64,000 bases of DNA, taken from assembly GCA_023630585.1 (NCBI GenBank), contig CM042560.1:5864501-5928500 (forward strand). The letters run 5' to 3'. Position numbers and translations under genes: made by a program. The notes beneath the pieces were generated by a model. The model saw only the letters and a program-made list of their open reading frames with translations, ran no database searches and was not told the origin of the DNA. Positions 11,601 through 22,969 of this stretch are shown piece after piece. Position 1 is the stretch's first letter. Every line of letters starts with the position of its first letter. This DNA is from Cranoglanis bouderius. Lineage: Eukaryota; Chordata; Actinopteri; Siluriformes; Cranoglanididae.

Positions 11601-14600
11601 TATGATGAACTCGCTCACCTGTAGATCTTTTTGTGGAAGAGATCAGACCAGAAGATTGTCCCACTGGACACATCCATGTCGAGTGCCACCACGTTCTTCA
11701 GTTGCGGGATCAGACATGTGTACTCTTTCTTATCCAGTGTCATCTTCCTCACCTCGTGATGGTTGGTGAAGTACAGGTAGGGAATTTTATCTGCAGGACA
11801 AGAAATCAAATGCTAGCAGTTAGAGGCAAGTATGTATTCTTCACATTATATAGTAATCAAGCAATTCAAGGTAATCTTTTGAATATGCTGCTAATGATAT
11901 GTGGTATGTGGAATTTTCTGAATCCCAGATCACTGGTTCATTTGCTTATCACAGCTTTTCAACTGATTGCAGTATGTGACCACCCAAGTAACACTGTCTT
12001 TGCTAGCTAGTGACCACTTCCTTTACATATGAGCTTTCCCTGTTCAGAAAAAGCAGAAGTTTGAATAAATGGTCACAGCATCTGGTCCCAAACTAACCCC
12101 ACTCCTCCCACTTTCCAAGTGGAGACAATACAGAACATTGTGCTGCTTCTAGCTAGGACAGTTTAATGATTCTCCTTCAGCTTCCCGTCAGTTTGCAATT
12201 CTATTGTCAATGACTAGAATTACTTCTGTTAGGGAAGTTGAGAGAAAACTTTTGACGTACCAGAAACAGCTTTACACTCTTTGGTCATGGGGTCCATCTC
12301 ATAGCCCTCCTGACAATCACACTTGAAGCTGCCCACCAGGTTCAGGCACACCTGAGAGCAGGTGTCGGGGTCAGCACACTCGTCAATGTCTGCGGCAGAA
12401 AACAGACTTGATGTCAAATACAAATGCTAGAGATTCCACTTGTCCACCCGTTTCATATTTCTTTGGCAGCCTGAGACAGACCATTTGTTGTTTTCCTGCT
12501 CCAAAATGCCATCTTTAATGCACAAAGGTATGCATTATTAGCTCTTAAGCTCAATCAAGCATCATAGAACAGGAAAATTGCTAATCTGGAAATGGAGCAA
12601 GAAAAGGACTTAATCTATTCGGGAAGTATTTCCTGTTCTAGACAAGTTCCATACAAACTATTTTTTATATTGTGGATGTCAAATTTGGACTGTTAGTACA
12701 ATGGTATTACCTTCACAGCGTTTCTGGTCCACCAGGCGGTAGCCTGAAGGGCAGAGGCACTCATAGCCAATCTTCAGGTCTTTACAGGTGTGAGAGCAGC
12801 CGCCATTTTTTTCAAGGCACTCGTTGACATCTGTTGAGAAGACGAATGAAAAAAAAAAACCGAGGCGGTTCATTTAGAAATTGACACCACTCTTTGCTTC
12901 TCCTTTGCTTAAAGCTATAGTCAGCAAACAAATTCAGCCCCTCCCGTCAGTGTTCCCTCCAAAGCTACACATCCAAAACACATACTGTAGGTGTTAGTGC
13001 AAGAAGTGGCACTTACTGAACTAAAAGACAACATGAATGGCACACTCTTATAAAAATAGGTTAAATTTAGGATGTTTTAGGGTTCTACGGTTTGTTTCTG
13101 TGGGGCAATAAGGTAGAAGACTTCCAAGGGGAACCAATTCAGAAAGCTAGAAAAGCTCAACTATTCAAAGAACCCCAGTAGAACACTTTTTTGAAGAGTG
13201 TAGGCTTGTAGAGATGCCACTTTTTTCTGACTGGCTTCATGTTGGTGGTCCACAGTTTGTCATTTTCCTCCTGTTTACAGAACTTGTGGCACCCCTGGGA
13301 TAAAGATTTTCTACTGAGCAGATATTCACAGTTCCTGGAACCTGAGAACTTTGCTAAATATTGCAAAAAGTGTTCTGCCTTAAAATCACTGACTCCACCT
13401 TTAAACCGTTTAAACCTATGTCTGCACATTACTCTCTTTCTTATTCTAGGTCTCTGCTTTAACTAGGCTTTGTCTGGTCTGGTCTGTGTGATGTGAAGTT
13501 CCAGTAAGCTGCCATTCTGATACTCTGGTGTGTATGTGTAGATGGTTAGATGATGTTTGCACTCACTGCACTCTTTGATGGGCTCGTCAGACAAGTCCCT
13601 ACAGTCACGATTCTTGTCGCACACTTTATCGATGCTGATGCACTCTCCACTGCGGCACTGGAAAGTGTCCGGACCATCACATTTACTCACTGATGGGAGA
13701 CAAGAGCATCAAATATTAACCCTTACTAAATAGTAATGTTTGAAGAAAGATGCCTACTAGCAAATAAGCGATAACAAGCAGGACATGGGCCATATCGTCA
13801 CACCCGTGTTAGAAAATGCGCTCACCAGTGGCACAGCCGTTCTCATCACTCAGGTCCTTGCAGTGGAACTCGCCGTCACACTGGCGGATGCCGGGAATAC
13901 AGGTACCGTCGTTACACTGGAACTCATCGGGTCGACAAGTAGCCACAGCTACCAATGAAAACAAACGTATTATTAAAGGTTAACAAATGTTTTCATTATC
14001 AAGCTATTCGAGAGCACATTGCTTACAACAGAGAACAAAACAAACACAATTATTCACGGTTCACTGGTGGCAGGTGCATATTACATATCACTCAATTTCA
14101 CAGTAGGGTCCAGCAACCTGACTGCACTGCCTACTGTGTTATAATTTTTTAAAAAATAATGCATTGTTGATGTCGTCTGTGTTGAAATCAGATTCTAAGA
14201 CTTTGACTCACTGCAGTTGGCTTCGTCTGAGTGATCGGAGCAGTCGAAACCTCCGTCGCAGCGCCACATGCCGTGGATGCACTTTCCGTTGCTGCACTGA
14301 AACTCCTGTCCACTGCAGGGTCTTGGTATCGGTTTCTGGCCACAGTGTTCACTCCACTCATCTGAGCCATCTGTGCAGTCTGGGTCTCCATCACAAGCCC
14401 ACAGCTGCGGAACACACTTTGTGTTGTTGCACTGAAAAGAGCCAGCTGTACAGGTGGGCTTGGGGCAAGAGGCCTCGTCGCTGCCATCTGAACAATCAGC
14501 GTCCTCATCGCAGACGAACGAGGAGGAGATGCACAGGCCGTCTGCGCAGCGGAACTCGTCTGCAGTGCAGTTCTTCAGGGCTGAGGAGAGATATGAGGTG

Positions 14601-16039
14601 AGGGTTAAGCACTGACTGGTGTTAAAGGTGAAATCAGTGGGACTAATATCATGAAGCCCAGTTGATTTCTCAGTTCAGGAGAATTTAAGTTTAAAGATTA
14701 AAATATGGAGAAATTGATTCAATAGTCAGTATTTCTTTTAATGTTAACTTTTGTCTATGAAATAAATTACATAGTTTCCAGAAAGTACACTGTAATCACA
14801 TAATTATATAATGTTTTGCATCATAATTAAGAAACCGTTAACTACATATTGGTGTTTCAGTTAACGTTAGTTAGCCGGTGAACGTTAGCTGGCTAAAGTG
14901 TTTGTGAGACGAAGGTTTTTTAAAGGAAATGAAACTGAATTGCATTTCATACAATGGATGATGTTGTTACTTAAGTTGTTAGCAAGCAGGGCAAAACAAA
15001 CAAACTGTAGACCACCAACATCCAGCCAATCAAAACAAAGTGCAGTCTCTACATACCTACGCTTTTAGAAAAAAATGGTACTTCTGTGGTTCTTTGAATA
15101 GTTAAACATTACTAGCTTTCTAAAGGGCCTTTGCTTGAAACCCTATGTGTACTATTATAAATGCTGGCTTATACAATATAACCTTTGTTTGCTATAAAGA
15201 AGATACTTAAATAGCTATCTAGCTCACATGAACGTACACTTGAAGACCTTGCCATTTACGACTTTTACAATTTATGACCTGGAAACATCACAAGACCAAA
15301 TTTCAAAATGACCTGCATGACTGAGCCTTCTAATTAATTCTTGAATTTATGTGGTGTCTTTCTATAGTAATAATATGACAGTGGCACATGATTGATGATG
15401 GCATACCGCAGCCGAGCTCATCCGCTCCGTTCTCACAGTCGGCCTTTCCGTCACAGCGCCACCTGGAGGACACGCACTGAATAGGGCTCCCATTGCAGGC
15501 AAACTCCGACGGCAGACATTTCTTCTCAGCTGGACAAGAGATGGGTCATCGTTAGAAGAGTGATTGTTCAATACTGATATAAATTCAGAAAGTGAGTTCA
15601 ATGACTCTGATCTAATTATGACAGTAGTTATCAAGTGGGTGTGACTCACTGCAGGTGGCAGGGAGCTCGTCGGTTCCGTCTCCGCAGTCGTCTGTCCCGT
15701 CACACACCCAGCGGTTTGTGATGCATTTCTTGTTCCCACACTGAAACTGACGCTCGTTACATGTAGCAGCACCTGCAGCACAGTAAGCAGAGCAACATTA
15801 AAGGAGCGGTTTGTCATTTTTTCACAACCCCGTGCTGTCTGTGAGGTCAAGTCTTTCCCTTCCCCTAATCAACCCTTCTCACTCTGCTGAAACTACTAAT
15901 GCATTTTAAGGAAAAGGAGCAAAGCTAAGTAGCTATGTTCTAAGCGCTCACAAATGTTATTTCTGGCCCGGAAAAATTGCATTTACAGTAAGAAGCTTTA
16001 AATGAAGTCAAATCATGACATGTGGTTTTTATTAGGTAT

Positions 16040-16072
<33 letters not shown>

Positions 16073-16400
16073 GTAAATAATATAACTGTTATCAGTTTAA
16101 AAAGACTTTTAAATATTCCACACCACACCTTTAAACAATAATTTATAGTATTCTGCTTTAGTTTTTCAATACTTTCCTCTTTAACATGTCAGAAGCTTTA
16201 CTTTAGATGTTGTAAGCTTCAGAACGTCAGAAACTAGACTATGAGAAAAAGGAAGCTGATTGTGTCTAATGATGTTTACGGGTTAATGAATAATAACATC
16301 ACAAACCTTAATCATGGGAAGCGCCATAAGATTTATCTGAGCAGATAACATGCATTGTGTACACTCAAATGACCAGGAAGTTCAGACACACTCACATTCA

Positions 16401-16443
<43 letters not shown>

Positions 16444-17184
16444 ACACATACACACACACACCCTATACACACCCTGTAATCTGTTGTAATAATGTAACCA
16501 GGTAGCCAGGTGTGACAGTGTGACAGAGACATGAATTACTGCTGGTTTAAAATGGAAAAAAAAAAAAAAATAGATGTAGAAAGACCTGGGCAAAGACAGA
16601 AAGAGAACGAGAAAACCCCAAAGAAACCACAGTGTCATGAAATCTTGAGTAGAAGATGAGAAAACCTGCTGCTGACAGCTCAGGTCAGACGTAAGCAGGC
16701 TGTCACAACCACATTCTTTTGTGGAGCTTCTTTTTTTTTTTTTGGTCACAATATTAAGCCTTTTGTTGTTTCAGCTGATGACTCTTTTTTTTGTCTGCCT
16801 CTTTAAGACAATGGTGAGAGGAGGAGTTTAGTAATCACACCACCAGTTACTCACTGGTCTCAGAGGATGTTCTGCATAAGTCAAATACTACGCAGGAGAT
16901 GGTGGAGGCGGGGAAAGATGTGGATAGCAACCATATTGGGAACTCTGAACTGAACAGTTTTCTAAACCCTGTCATTTCTGGCAACTGAAATCAGACAGGG
17001 TATTACTCAGAACTGTTCTGCAATTTAGAAAAAACCTGCATTACTGAAATAATCCAAGATTAAAGTGTTGCGTCAAATACAGGAAATACAGTGACCATCC
17101 CAGGCTTTGAGGTTGTACTTTTCTTACTTGCTTAAGAATTTGCATGGCAAATCTACACTAATGAACACCAGCAAAAGAGAGAGA

Positions 17185-17228
<44 letters not shown>

Positions 17229-20200
17229 CACTTGGCAAATGTCCAAACATCAGTGTGTGATGTATATTTTAATTCTCATTTAATTCAAAACTCATGAACC
17301 GTGCTTTCCTTTCTCTACGTTAAAGAACATAATATGCTCACACATGAAGCAGAAAGTAAAAATAGTACTCTTTCCCACACACCACATGCAGCCCACTTTG
17401 GGGAGTTCCATACAGTACGTTCATTCCTCCATTCATACAAAAACAAGGTCATATCCCAATCTATAAAAACACCGACCTTCAAACATGGAGTACATTTAGA
17501 GCAGCATATTTCCTATATAAAGATAATATTACAGACTATTTAATGTGCAACATTAGACTTTCAGTGAGTTGACGAATTTTAACATCCATCCATCCATCTT
17601 CTGTCCCGCTTATCCTGCACAGGGTCACGGGGAGCCTGGAGCTTATACCAGGGGCACAAGGCAGAGGACACCCTAGACAGGGTTCCAACCCATTGCAGGG
17701 CACAATCACGCACACATTCACACACTACGGACAATTTAGAGATGCCAATACAACGCATGTCTTTGGACTGGGGGAGAAAACTGGAGTACCCAGAGGAAAC
17801 CCCCAAAGCACAGGGAGAACATGTAAACTGTGCATACAGGGTGAAGGCGGGTATCGAACCTAACCCCGGAAGTGGTGAGGCAAACGTGCTAACCACTAAG
17901 CCACCATGTACCCGCAAATTTTAACATTCGGCTGTGAATTAAGAAACAGGATTAAGAGTTTTTCACTTCCACTCACACCTAGTTAATGAGTTGAGTGTTA
18001 ACATAAAGGTGCTCTATTGTGAAAATGGGTTTGTCCTAGGTTTTCTGGCTGGTATTTAAACTGGCTCTTGAGAAAATTTCAAAACTGAACATAGTGTGCT
18101 TTCTTCCATTCAAAATCTCTCCCTATTTTTACATGCCAGTCAGACTTTATCTGCGTCACACGAGAGATATCTTTGCATAACTACTAGGACAACCCCATGC
18201 TAGCAAAGCCATTGTTGCGAGCTGAATCCAACAAGTAAACTCACGTAACTCAAAATAACTTGAGAAATAAATGCCTTCATTTGTTCCTTAAGACAAAACT
18301 CTCCATAAGGTTATTTTTGGCATCCCTCTGACTGTGTTTCCAATTTCTTATAATCAGGTGTGCACAGCAACAACCTCTTATACCACAACAATTACAATTT
18401 TTTATTTATAACAGAAGGACATGTCGTACTTTTTACCCGTTTATAGTTACATTTAATGTTGTGGAAAGTCCACCAGACAAGTTCTCACATATGTTATCAC
18501 AGCTATAAACAGGCATTCTCTCACCAGCTTTTATTTTCTTACATCTTTACCTCCGATTGCTACAAAGCACTCATACTGGAGACTCCTTCCACAAATGCTA
18601 AATAAACATCTCCTCAAAGCAAACTTTTTTATACTTTATAAGTCTCTGTGTTAGTTGGTGATATAGAAAATGACATCGTATTGAAACGAGGACATTAATA
18701 TAAACTGTGCAGCAACTTTGCAGAAGTACTGTCTGAGCTGCTGTTATAGAAATTTAAGACTTTCTGACCAATCAGAACCGAGCATTCAACAGCAGCTATC
18801 AGATTTGCGCTCTATCTGATATCTGAACTCAGGTTTTCCATTACAGCGGTCATATAACTAAAATAATCCATAATCTTATTGACTGCCTTTACTCACTCAG
18901 TGGTCTTATCTGGTTCAAAAGTACAATATTTGAAAATTGATTTGAGTTGGGCCACATGGCGCACACTCATACACATATACTGTTACAATACAGTGATTGC
19001 AGCATCACTATGCAGCACTCATTTATTACAGAAATGTTTGAAAGTGTTACCAGCTTCCATGTTTTCAAGAAATCCCTTGTCCCATGCGTATAAACAGCAT
19101 TTACGTAAACATGACTTCTGTAAGACTTGTCTGGCTATGTTTCTTAACATAATTTTTCTTCCATTACAAACCTCTCCTCAGCCGTGAACCCTGCCTTTTA
19201 TGGGTTTGCATGAGTGCTGTGTTTACTGGTCTACTGGCCTTTCTCTCTGCCGCAGGGTAAATTTAAAACCAGACCGTCCTGTGCACTCAATTTTCGTTTT
19301 TAAACAGAACAGCTCCACTAACCCACTCTGTAACCATCATGAGAGGAAGAAACACAAACCTGAAAGCAAAAAAGTCATACTGTAACCATCTCATAGTGCG
19401 TTCACAGTATGACAATAAATAAGTAAAGATATTACTATCCAAAATCATCGCATGTATCTATTCCTCTCTTGGCTTTTCTCATTGTAGAGGATTTACAATT
19501 AGAGTGTTTAGAAACTTTTGTACGGCAGTGCATCTGTAGGACTGTGCTGTAGGTTTACTCTTGTATGTATCTGTCTCTCAATACATCCTTTAAGCGAAGT
19601 AAAGAAATGCTTTGAATGTTATTTGAACCGGCAGCACTGCTCAGACGAGTTTGTCAGCTTCTTACAACAGATGACCGGGAAGGATTTCAGGGAGAGAGCG
19701 AGAAAGAGAGCGAGAGGATGAGTAGTGTGCCCTTTATCAACAATGACAGTACCTTATCTGGGTGGTACAGTAACAACTGTTAAAAAAGGGGGGGGAATTG
19801 CAAAATTCTAAAAATAAGGCCATACAGTATAACTGTAACTGCACAAAACTGGAAAAAAATATTTTGAATCAAATTATTGCAACATCTGCAAGTTAACATA
19901 ACTAATGTTTCATGCATGAGAGATGTTATAATGTAGAATCTACTGAGAATGAATCCTATAGAAAGGTCACCACACCGCACCCGAGACAGCGAAACCAGTC
20001 TCTACCACGCCCACTAGTTATCCATGCATCATGCTTAACAAAACCAAACCATGAGCTCTCTTCTGATTGGACGACGCAGCACATGCTGTCATTGTGTAAC
20101 CAATAAAAGCTGTCAGTGTGAATCCCATTCATTCTAGTCATGTATGGAAGAAAAGATTTTTTTTTTTTTTTTAATGTTTAAATACTACCCATAAATTCAT

Positions 20201-20846
20201 AGTTCATGGTTTATGTCCATTTATCATTTTCAGCATTTTCATTATGTGAAATTAATGTGAAATCTGAAGGATGGGATATTTTCTCGGTAGGTTTAATCCC
20301 TAGTGCCTTATTCAACAAGTACTGCACTTTGAATTAGAAGAATGAGTTTGTCTAAGTAGAAAAAGCTCAAATACAATTACCAGTGTCAATCAATATGCAG
20401 CAAAAGAAGTATAGTGTGTTTTTATCTTACATATTTCATTATATATGAAATGCAGGTTATGTAAATGAGTATGTCAGTAATAGACAGAGTGATATATACT
20501 GTATGGAAGACTAAAGTTATAGTAGTAAAAAAAATATTAGTAATAAATAGTATATACAACTGTAGCCTACATACTATTTATTACTAATATTTTTGTGTAA
20601 CCAATATGAGTCATTTAAAGCTGCTTCATACATTATTTAGGATGCATATAATATTTTCCTCAAAATTACATATACAAGAATTAAATTCTCATTAAATGCA
20701 GATTAATATTTAGTCACTAGTAATAGGCTAATTTTAATTATTTAATTGTATTAATTGGATTAATTGTACTTACGGCTTAAAGGCAGAGAGATGAAGCCAA
20801 GCAATATGCAGCTCAAAACTAGACTGCAGCTTTTCCTCAACAGCAT
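7981..20846 (-). CDS. ldlr: Low-density lipoprotein receptor (18 coding exons)
   Basis: Complete type I membrane receptor that binds apoB/apoE lipoproteins and internalises them through clathrin-coated pits. Eighteen exons totalling 2631 nt encode 876 residues (human 860). In order: signal peptide, seven LDL-A modules, EGF-A and EGF-B, six-bladed YWTD propeller, EGF-C, Ser/Thr-rich stalk, one membrane helix and a short tail with the FDNPVY endocytosis signal. Twelve of the internal exons from 2 to 14 equal the human sizes (123, 123, 123, 123, 120, 172, 228, 119, 140, 142, 153 nt and so on) and phases join without a break. The start ATG (20844-20846) opens a hydrophobic signal sequence. The gene lies downstream of smarca4 in the same orientation. 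Teleosts can carry two ldlr copies; linkage to a smarca4a-like gene suggests ldlra, which is inference. Confidence 0.97.
8753..8962 (-). CDS. ldlr: LDLR exon 15: O-linked sugar stalk
   Basis: 210 nt (human 171). It encodes a Thr/Ser/Pro-rich stretch with runs such as TTTTTRTTTKQTPRTTGS, expected to carry O-glycans and lift the ligand-binding domain off the membrane. This domain varies freely in length between species. Residues about 713-782. The repeated ACC/ACA codons make the DNA low-complexity, which also produces long open frames on the opposite strand. Confidence 0.93.
9624..9776 (-). CDS. ldlr: LDLR exon 14: EGF-C
   Basis: 153 nt, as in human. It encodes the EGF module that closes the propeller, with cysteines in NWCEEGNHVNGGCDYLCLPA and the following YTCTCPD. 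Residues about 662-712. The donor is GTATGC and the acceptor TACAG. Confidence 0.95.
9863..11790 (-). CDS. ldlr: LDLR exons 9-13: YWTD beta-propeller
   Basis: Exon 9 11790-11619, exon 10 11193-10966, exon 11 10715-10597, exon 12 10358-10219, exon 13 10004-9863; all five equal human lengths (172, 228, 119, 140, 142). YWTD-type strands appear six times: YLYFTN, TIFWSD, NIYWTD, FMYWTD, RLYWLD, VFWTD. This is the six-bladed propeller that releases ligand at endosomal pH. Residues about 395-661. The exon 12 donor (GTGCGA) is weak but gives the only in-phase joint. Confidence 0.96.
12261..12830 (-). CDS. ldlr: LDLR exons 7-8: EGF-A and EGF-B
   Basis: Exon 7 12830-12711 (120 nt, same as human) and exon 8 12389-12261 (129 nt, one codon longer than human). 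Both are calcium-binding EGF modules: NVNECLEKNGGCSHTCKDLK and DIDECADPDTCSQVCLNLVG. In human, EGF-A is where PCSK9 binds. The His of CSH and the Asp of KDLK, equivalent to human contact residues His306 and Asp310, are kept. Residues about 312-394. Confidence 0.96.
13045..13203. repeat. Non-autonomous repeat, copy 1, in LDLR intron 6
   Basis: This stretch shares AGAAAGCTAG, ACTATTCAAAGAACC and a terminal AAGAGTGTAG-type end with 15,060-15,158 in reverse orientation. It resembles a short foldback DNA transposon. No coding content is seen. Confidence 0.5.
13567..15772 (-). CDS. ldlr: LDLR exons 2-6: seven LDL-A ligand-binding modules
   Basis: Exon 2 15772-15650 (LA1), exon 3 15529-15407 (LA2), exon 4 14580-14212 (LA3-LA5), exon 5 13948-13826 (LA6), exon 6 13689-13567 (LA7). 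Each module has six cysteines and the acidic calcium-cage motif CDGxxDCxDxSDE; LA2 reads NGADE and LA6 reads CDGEFHCKDLSDE. Residues about 25-311. Exon 4 is 369 nt against 381 in human. The 12-nt deficit lies in the LA4-LA5 linker (GQKPIPRP), a flexible hinge in the human receptor. LA5, the main apoE-binding module, is intact. Confidence 0.96.
15060..15158. repeat. Non-autonomous repeat, copy 2, in LDLR intron 3
   Basis: Reverse-oriented relative of the repeat at 13,045-13,203, sharing GGTTCTTTGAATAGTT and CTAGCTTTCT on the plus strand. The copy is shorter. Confidence 0.5.
16401..16460. repeat. (CA)n microsatellite in LDLR intron 1
   Basis: Dinucleotide tract interrupted once by CTCA and once by TA, more than 600 bp from any exon. 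Confidence 0.95.
17176..17227. repeat. (GA)n microsatellite in LDLR intron 1
   Basis: Near-perfect GA tract of about 50 bp with one ACAGA interruption. Confidence 0.95.
17580..17915. repeat. Dispersed teleost repeat with GGAGGAAACC-type core
   Basis: It begins with (CATC)n, then GTCACGGGGAGCCTGG and CACACACTACGGACAATTT, TGTCTTTGGACTGGGGGAG, AGGAAACCCCCAAAGCAC and AACCACTAAGCCACC. The same order recurs at 38,262-38,445, and partial inverted copies lie at 50,200-50,500 and 60,140-60,330. This family is extremely common in fish genomes, probably derived from the 3' end of a retrotransposon. It lies in LDLR intron 1. Confidence 0.75.
18400..18800 (-). repeat. Dispersed repeat in LDLR intron 1, family of 36.0 kb
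   Basis: In reverse complement it shares CTATAACAGCAGCTCAGACA and GGAAGGAGTCTCCAGT, in the same order, with plus-strand 36,015-36,230. No open frame is present. The class is not assigned; a non-autonomous DNA transposon is likely. Confidence 0.6.
20530..20594. repeat. Perfect 24-bp palindrome with 17-nt loop
   Basis: The arm at 20530-20553 (AAAAATATTAGTAATAAATA then GTAT) is the exact reverse complement of 20571-20594. It lies in LDLR intron 1 about 180 bp after exon 1. It could be the core of a small foldback element or a structured intronic RNA. Confidence 0.9.
20774..20846 (-). CDS. ldlr: LDLR exon 1: signal peptide
   Basis: 73 nt, ending in a GTAAGT donor. It encodes 24 residues starting MLLRKSCSLVLSCILLGFIS: a basic N-region then a hydrophobic core, as expected for a cleaved ER signal. 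The phase-1 end matches the human exon. Intron 1 (15,773-20,773) is 5 kb and holds a GA repeat, a CA repeat, interspersed repeats and a perfect palindrome. Confidence 0.93.
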
Positions 20847-21059
20847 CTTCCCCGCACTCAAAGATTTATTTATGGGCTTTTTATTATTATTATTATTATT
20901 TTAATGTACTTAAAATATATTTAACAGCACGTCTCTGTCACGACTTCAGTTCGTTACTGTACTGTAGTGGTTAGTGCAGAGCCGAGAGCGTCCTCTTCCA
21001 GTAAAAAGCCTCCTCGCATCAAATCCCATCCATTTCATAAGGGGAGCGCGCGCCGGTTG

Positions 21060-21135
21060 GGGGGAAGGGCGGGGCTTTCTCAGTGGCGTGATGTCTGAAA
21101 CGAAGTACGTCGAAGTGTGGGGGCGGGGCTTACAA
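21060..21135 (-). promoter_or_regulatory. ldlr: LDLR promoter: GC box / SRE / GC box
   Basis: Reading on the LDLR strand there is a GC box AGCCCCGCCCCC (21119-21130), then ATCACGCCAC (21083-21092), which fits the SREBP consensus TCACNCCAC, then a second GC box AGCCCCGCCC (21068-21077). In human LDLR, Sp1 repeat 1, SRE-1 in repeat 2 and Sp1 repeat 3 lie in the same order, and the downstream side of the SRE (CACTG, a few bases, then a C-rich box) is also alike. This predicts SREBP-2 induction on sterol depletion. The ATG lies about 220 bp downstream. Confidence 0.8.
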
Positions 21136-21426
21136 CGACACGTCATGTATGGATGAGAGTCGCCTAGCACTGCCCACCTTTCCGCTCCCTCTTAACGATT
21201 AAGGATGGATAAACTGATGTGGGGACATTTTGGTCCCCATTTGGACTGCCTTAAAAAACAAATAAATAAATAAATAAAAACTGCAGTTTTTATTTAAATA
21301 AATAAATACATAAATAAAAGTAGAAGAGTTAGTTTTAGGTGTAGCAGAACATTAATTAGCTGCATTAATAATTATGTCTGTGGAAGGTCCTCACAAGGAC
21401 ACAAGAATAATAAGACAAACCTGTCT

Positions 21427-21449
21427 CTGTGTGTGTGTGTGTGTGTGTG

Positions 21450-21490
<41 letters not shown>
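21427..21490. repeat. Compound (TG)n(AG)n microsatellite
   Basis: A TG tract passes directly into a GA tract through GTATGAGAGA. Confidence 0.95.
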
Positions 21491-21493
<3 letters not shown>

Positions 21494-22969
21494 CGCAATA
21501 TATTATTTTTTAAATAGAATCAAAACATTATTTGCCTTTACAACCTTCATGCTTAATCTATCATGACATTCCCATGATTAAAAAAAATCATTTCCAAATA
21601 ATTTCCCTCCACATAACACATTCCTACTCAGCATTTACTTTGATGCAAAATCCTGAGTGAGTTCTGAGCATTATGATTGTGCAATCCAGACATCACTCAC
21701 GCCAGGGTGACTCCCACTTTTTGTCTACCAGGAAGCAATTAGAAGGTTCTAGAAATCCTCCCCCATAGAAACACTATTCCCATTTGGGAACCGGACCCAG
21801 GTGGTGCCCCATCTGGGGAATCTGCGAGACTGGCCTAATTCTGAGTCTGCTTTTTTTTTTTAATGTGCATAGTCATTTTGTCCTTGTAACAGGATGCAGA
21901 ATCAATATTTATTAAGCCCTGTGTAAAGTGTATTATATTTTTAGCTTTGAAAAGAGAAACTAGATATTGGGTTGTTAAAGACATGCTCTAAAATAAATAA
22001 ATAAATAAAGTAGGAGCTTTTTCTCTATAATCCATATAAATTATACAATTATAAGAGTGAGTATGGAGTCATCCTGAAAGTTAATAGAAGCTTGGATATT
22101 CTGCAAAAAAAGTTTTTTTCGACATATGCACTAGTTGTTTAAAAAGCACTATCAATCACAACAATGTTTGCATGTGCTATTTTTTATTTTCATTTTCACT
22201 GCAGAAGTGGAAAAATACCTCTTTGTACTCCCAGTCCAGACAGGACCAATCACAACTATGTAAAGTTGGTGGTGTGATTATAAGGCCAGATTTGCACCAC
22301 ACAGCCTGCATCTGAAAAAATGGCTACATGATGCCCCGGTGTGAAGGTCTTCTAAATAAATAAAGCACAACTCTGTGCTTATAAATATTTATAGTTACTT
22401 CACAAGAATTCTGTTTTTTGCTCAATAGAAATCCTTAGCCTTCAAAACATTCTCAGAGGGGTGTACGATGCTTCCAGGGCCATCATTTACAAATAAACTG
22501 GATTCACCAGGATTGGAAGTGCGAAGTATGCAGCTGAGTGTAGGATAACATGGGAATGCTAAAGAGTATAATATAATACAAACTTTGACACACATGTTAA
22601 TGTTTCATAGATTTTTGGATGCTAACTAAAAATCAATTGTGCTCACCCGTCGTATTTGCACATGAGGGATAGCCGATGACATCATACTGTAGGAAGAGAG
22701 CAAACGACAAGAGAGCATTTAAGGAATGCTGAAATAGCTGCTGAACTACATAGCACTGGAGCCCCTCCTCTCAAACACACACCACGCACAAAGACGTCCG
22801 TACAATCGGATGTGTGTGTTCATATGAAGCAAGACCCGACCCAACCTGCCCTTTGGCAATGATTGTAGAAGAGATGAATGTGTACTTTGTATGGGAGTTA
22901 TGTGTGCATAGTGGATAGTCCATTACATGCATTACCACATCGTTTAAAATGTGATACATTACATTAAAG

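Noticed and set aside
13157..13466. Overlapping 75-90 residue frames on both strands
   Set aside because: They lie in LDLR intron 6 over a dispersed repeat. No acceptor/donor fits the LDLR phase and no domain is visible.
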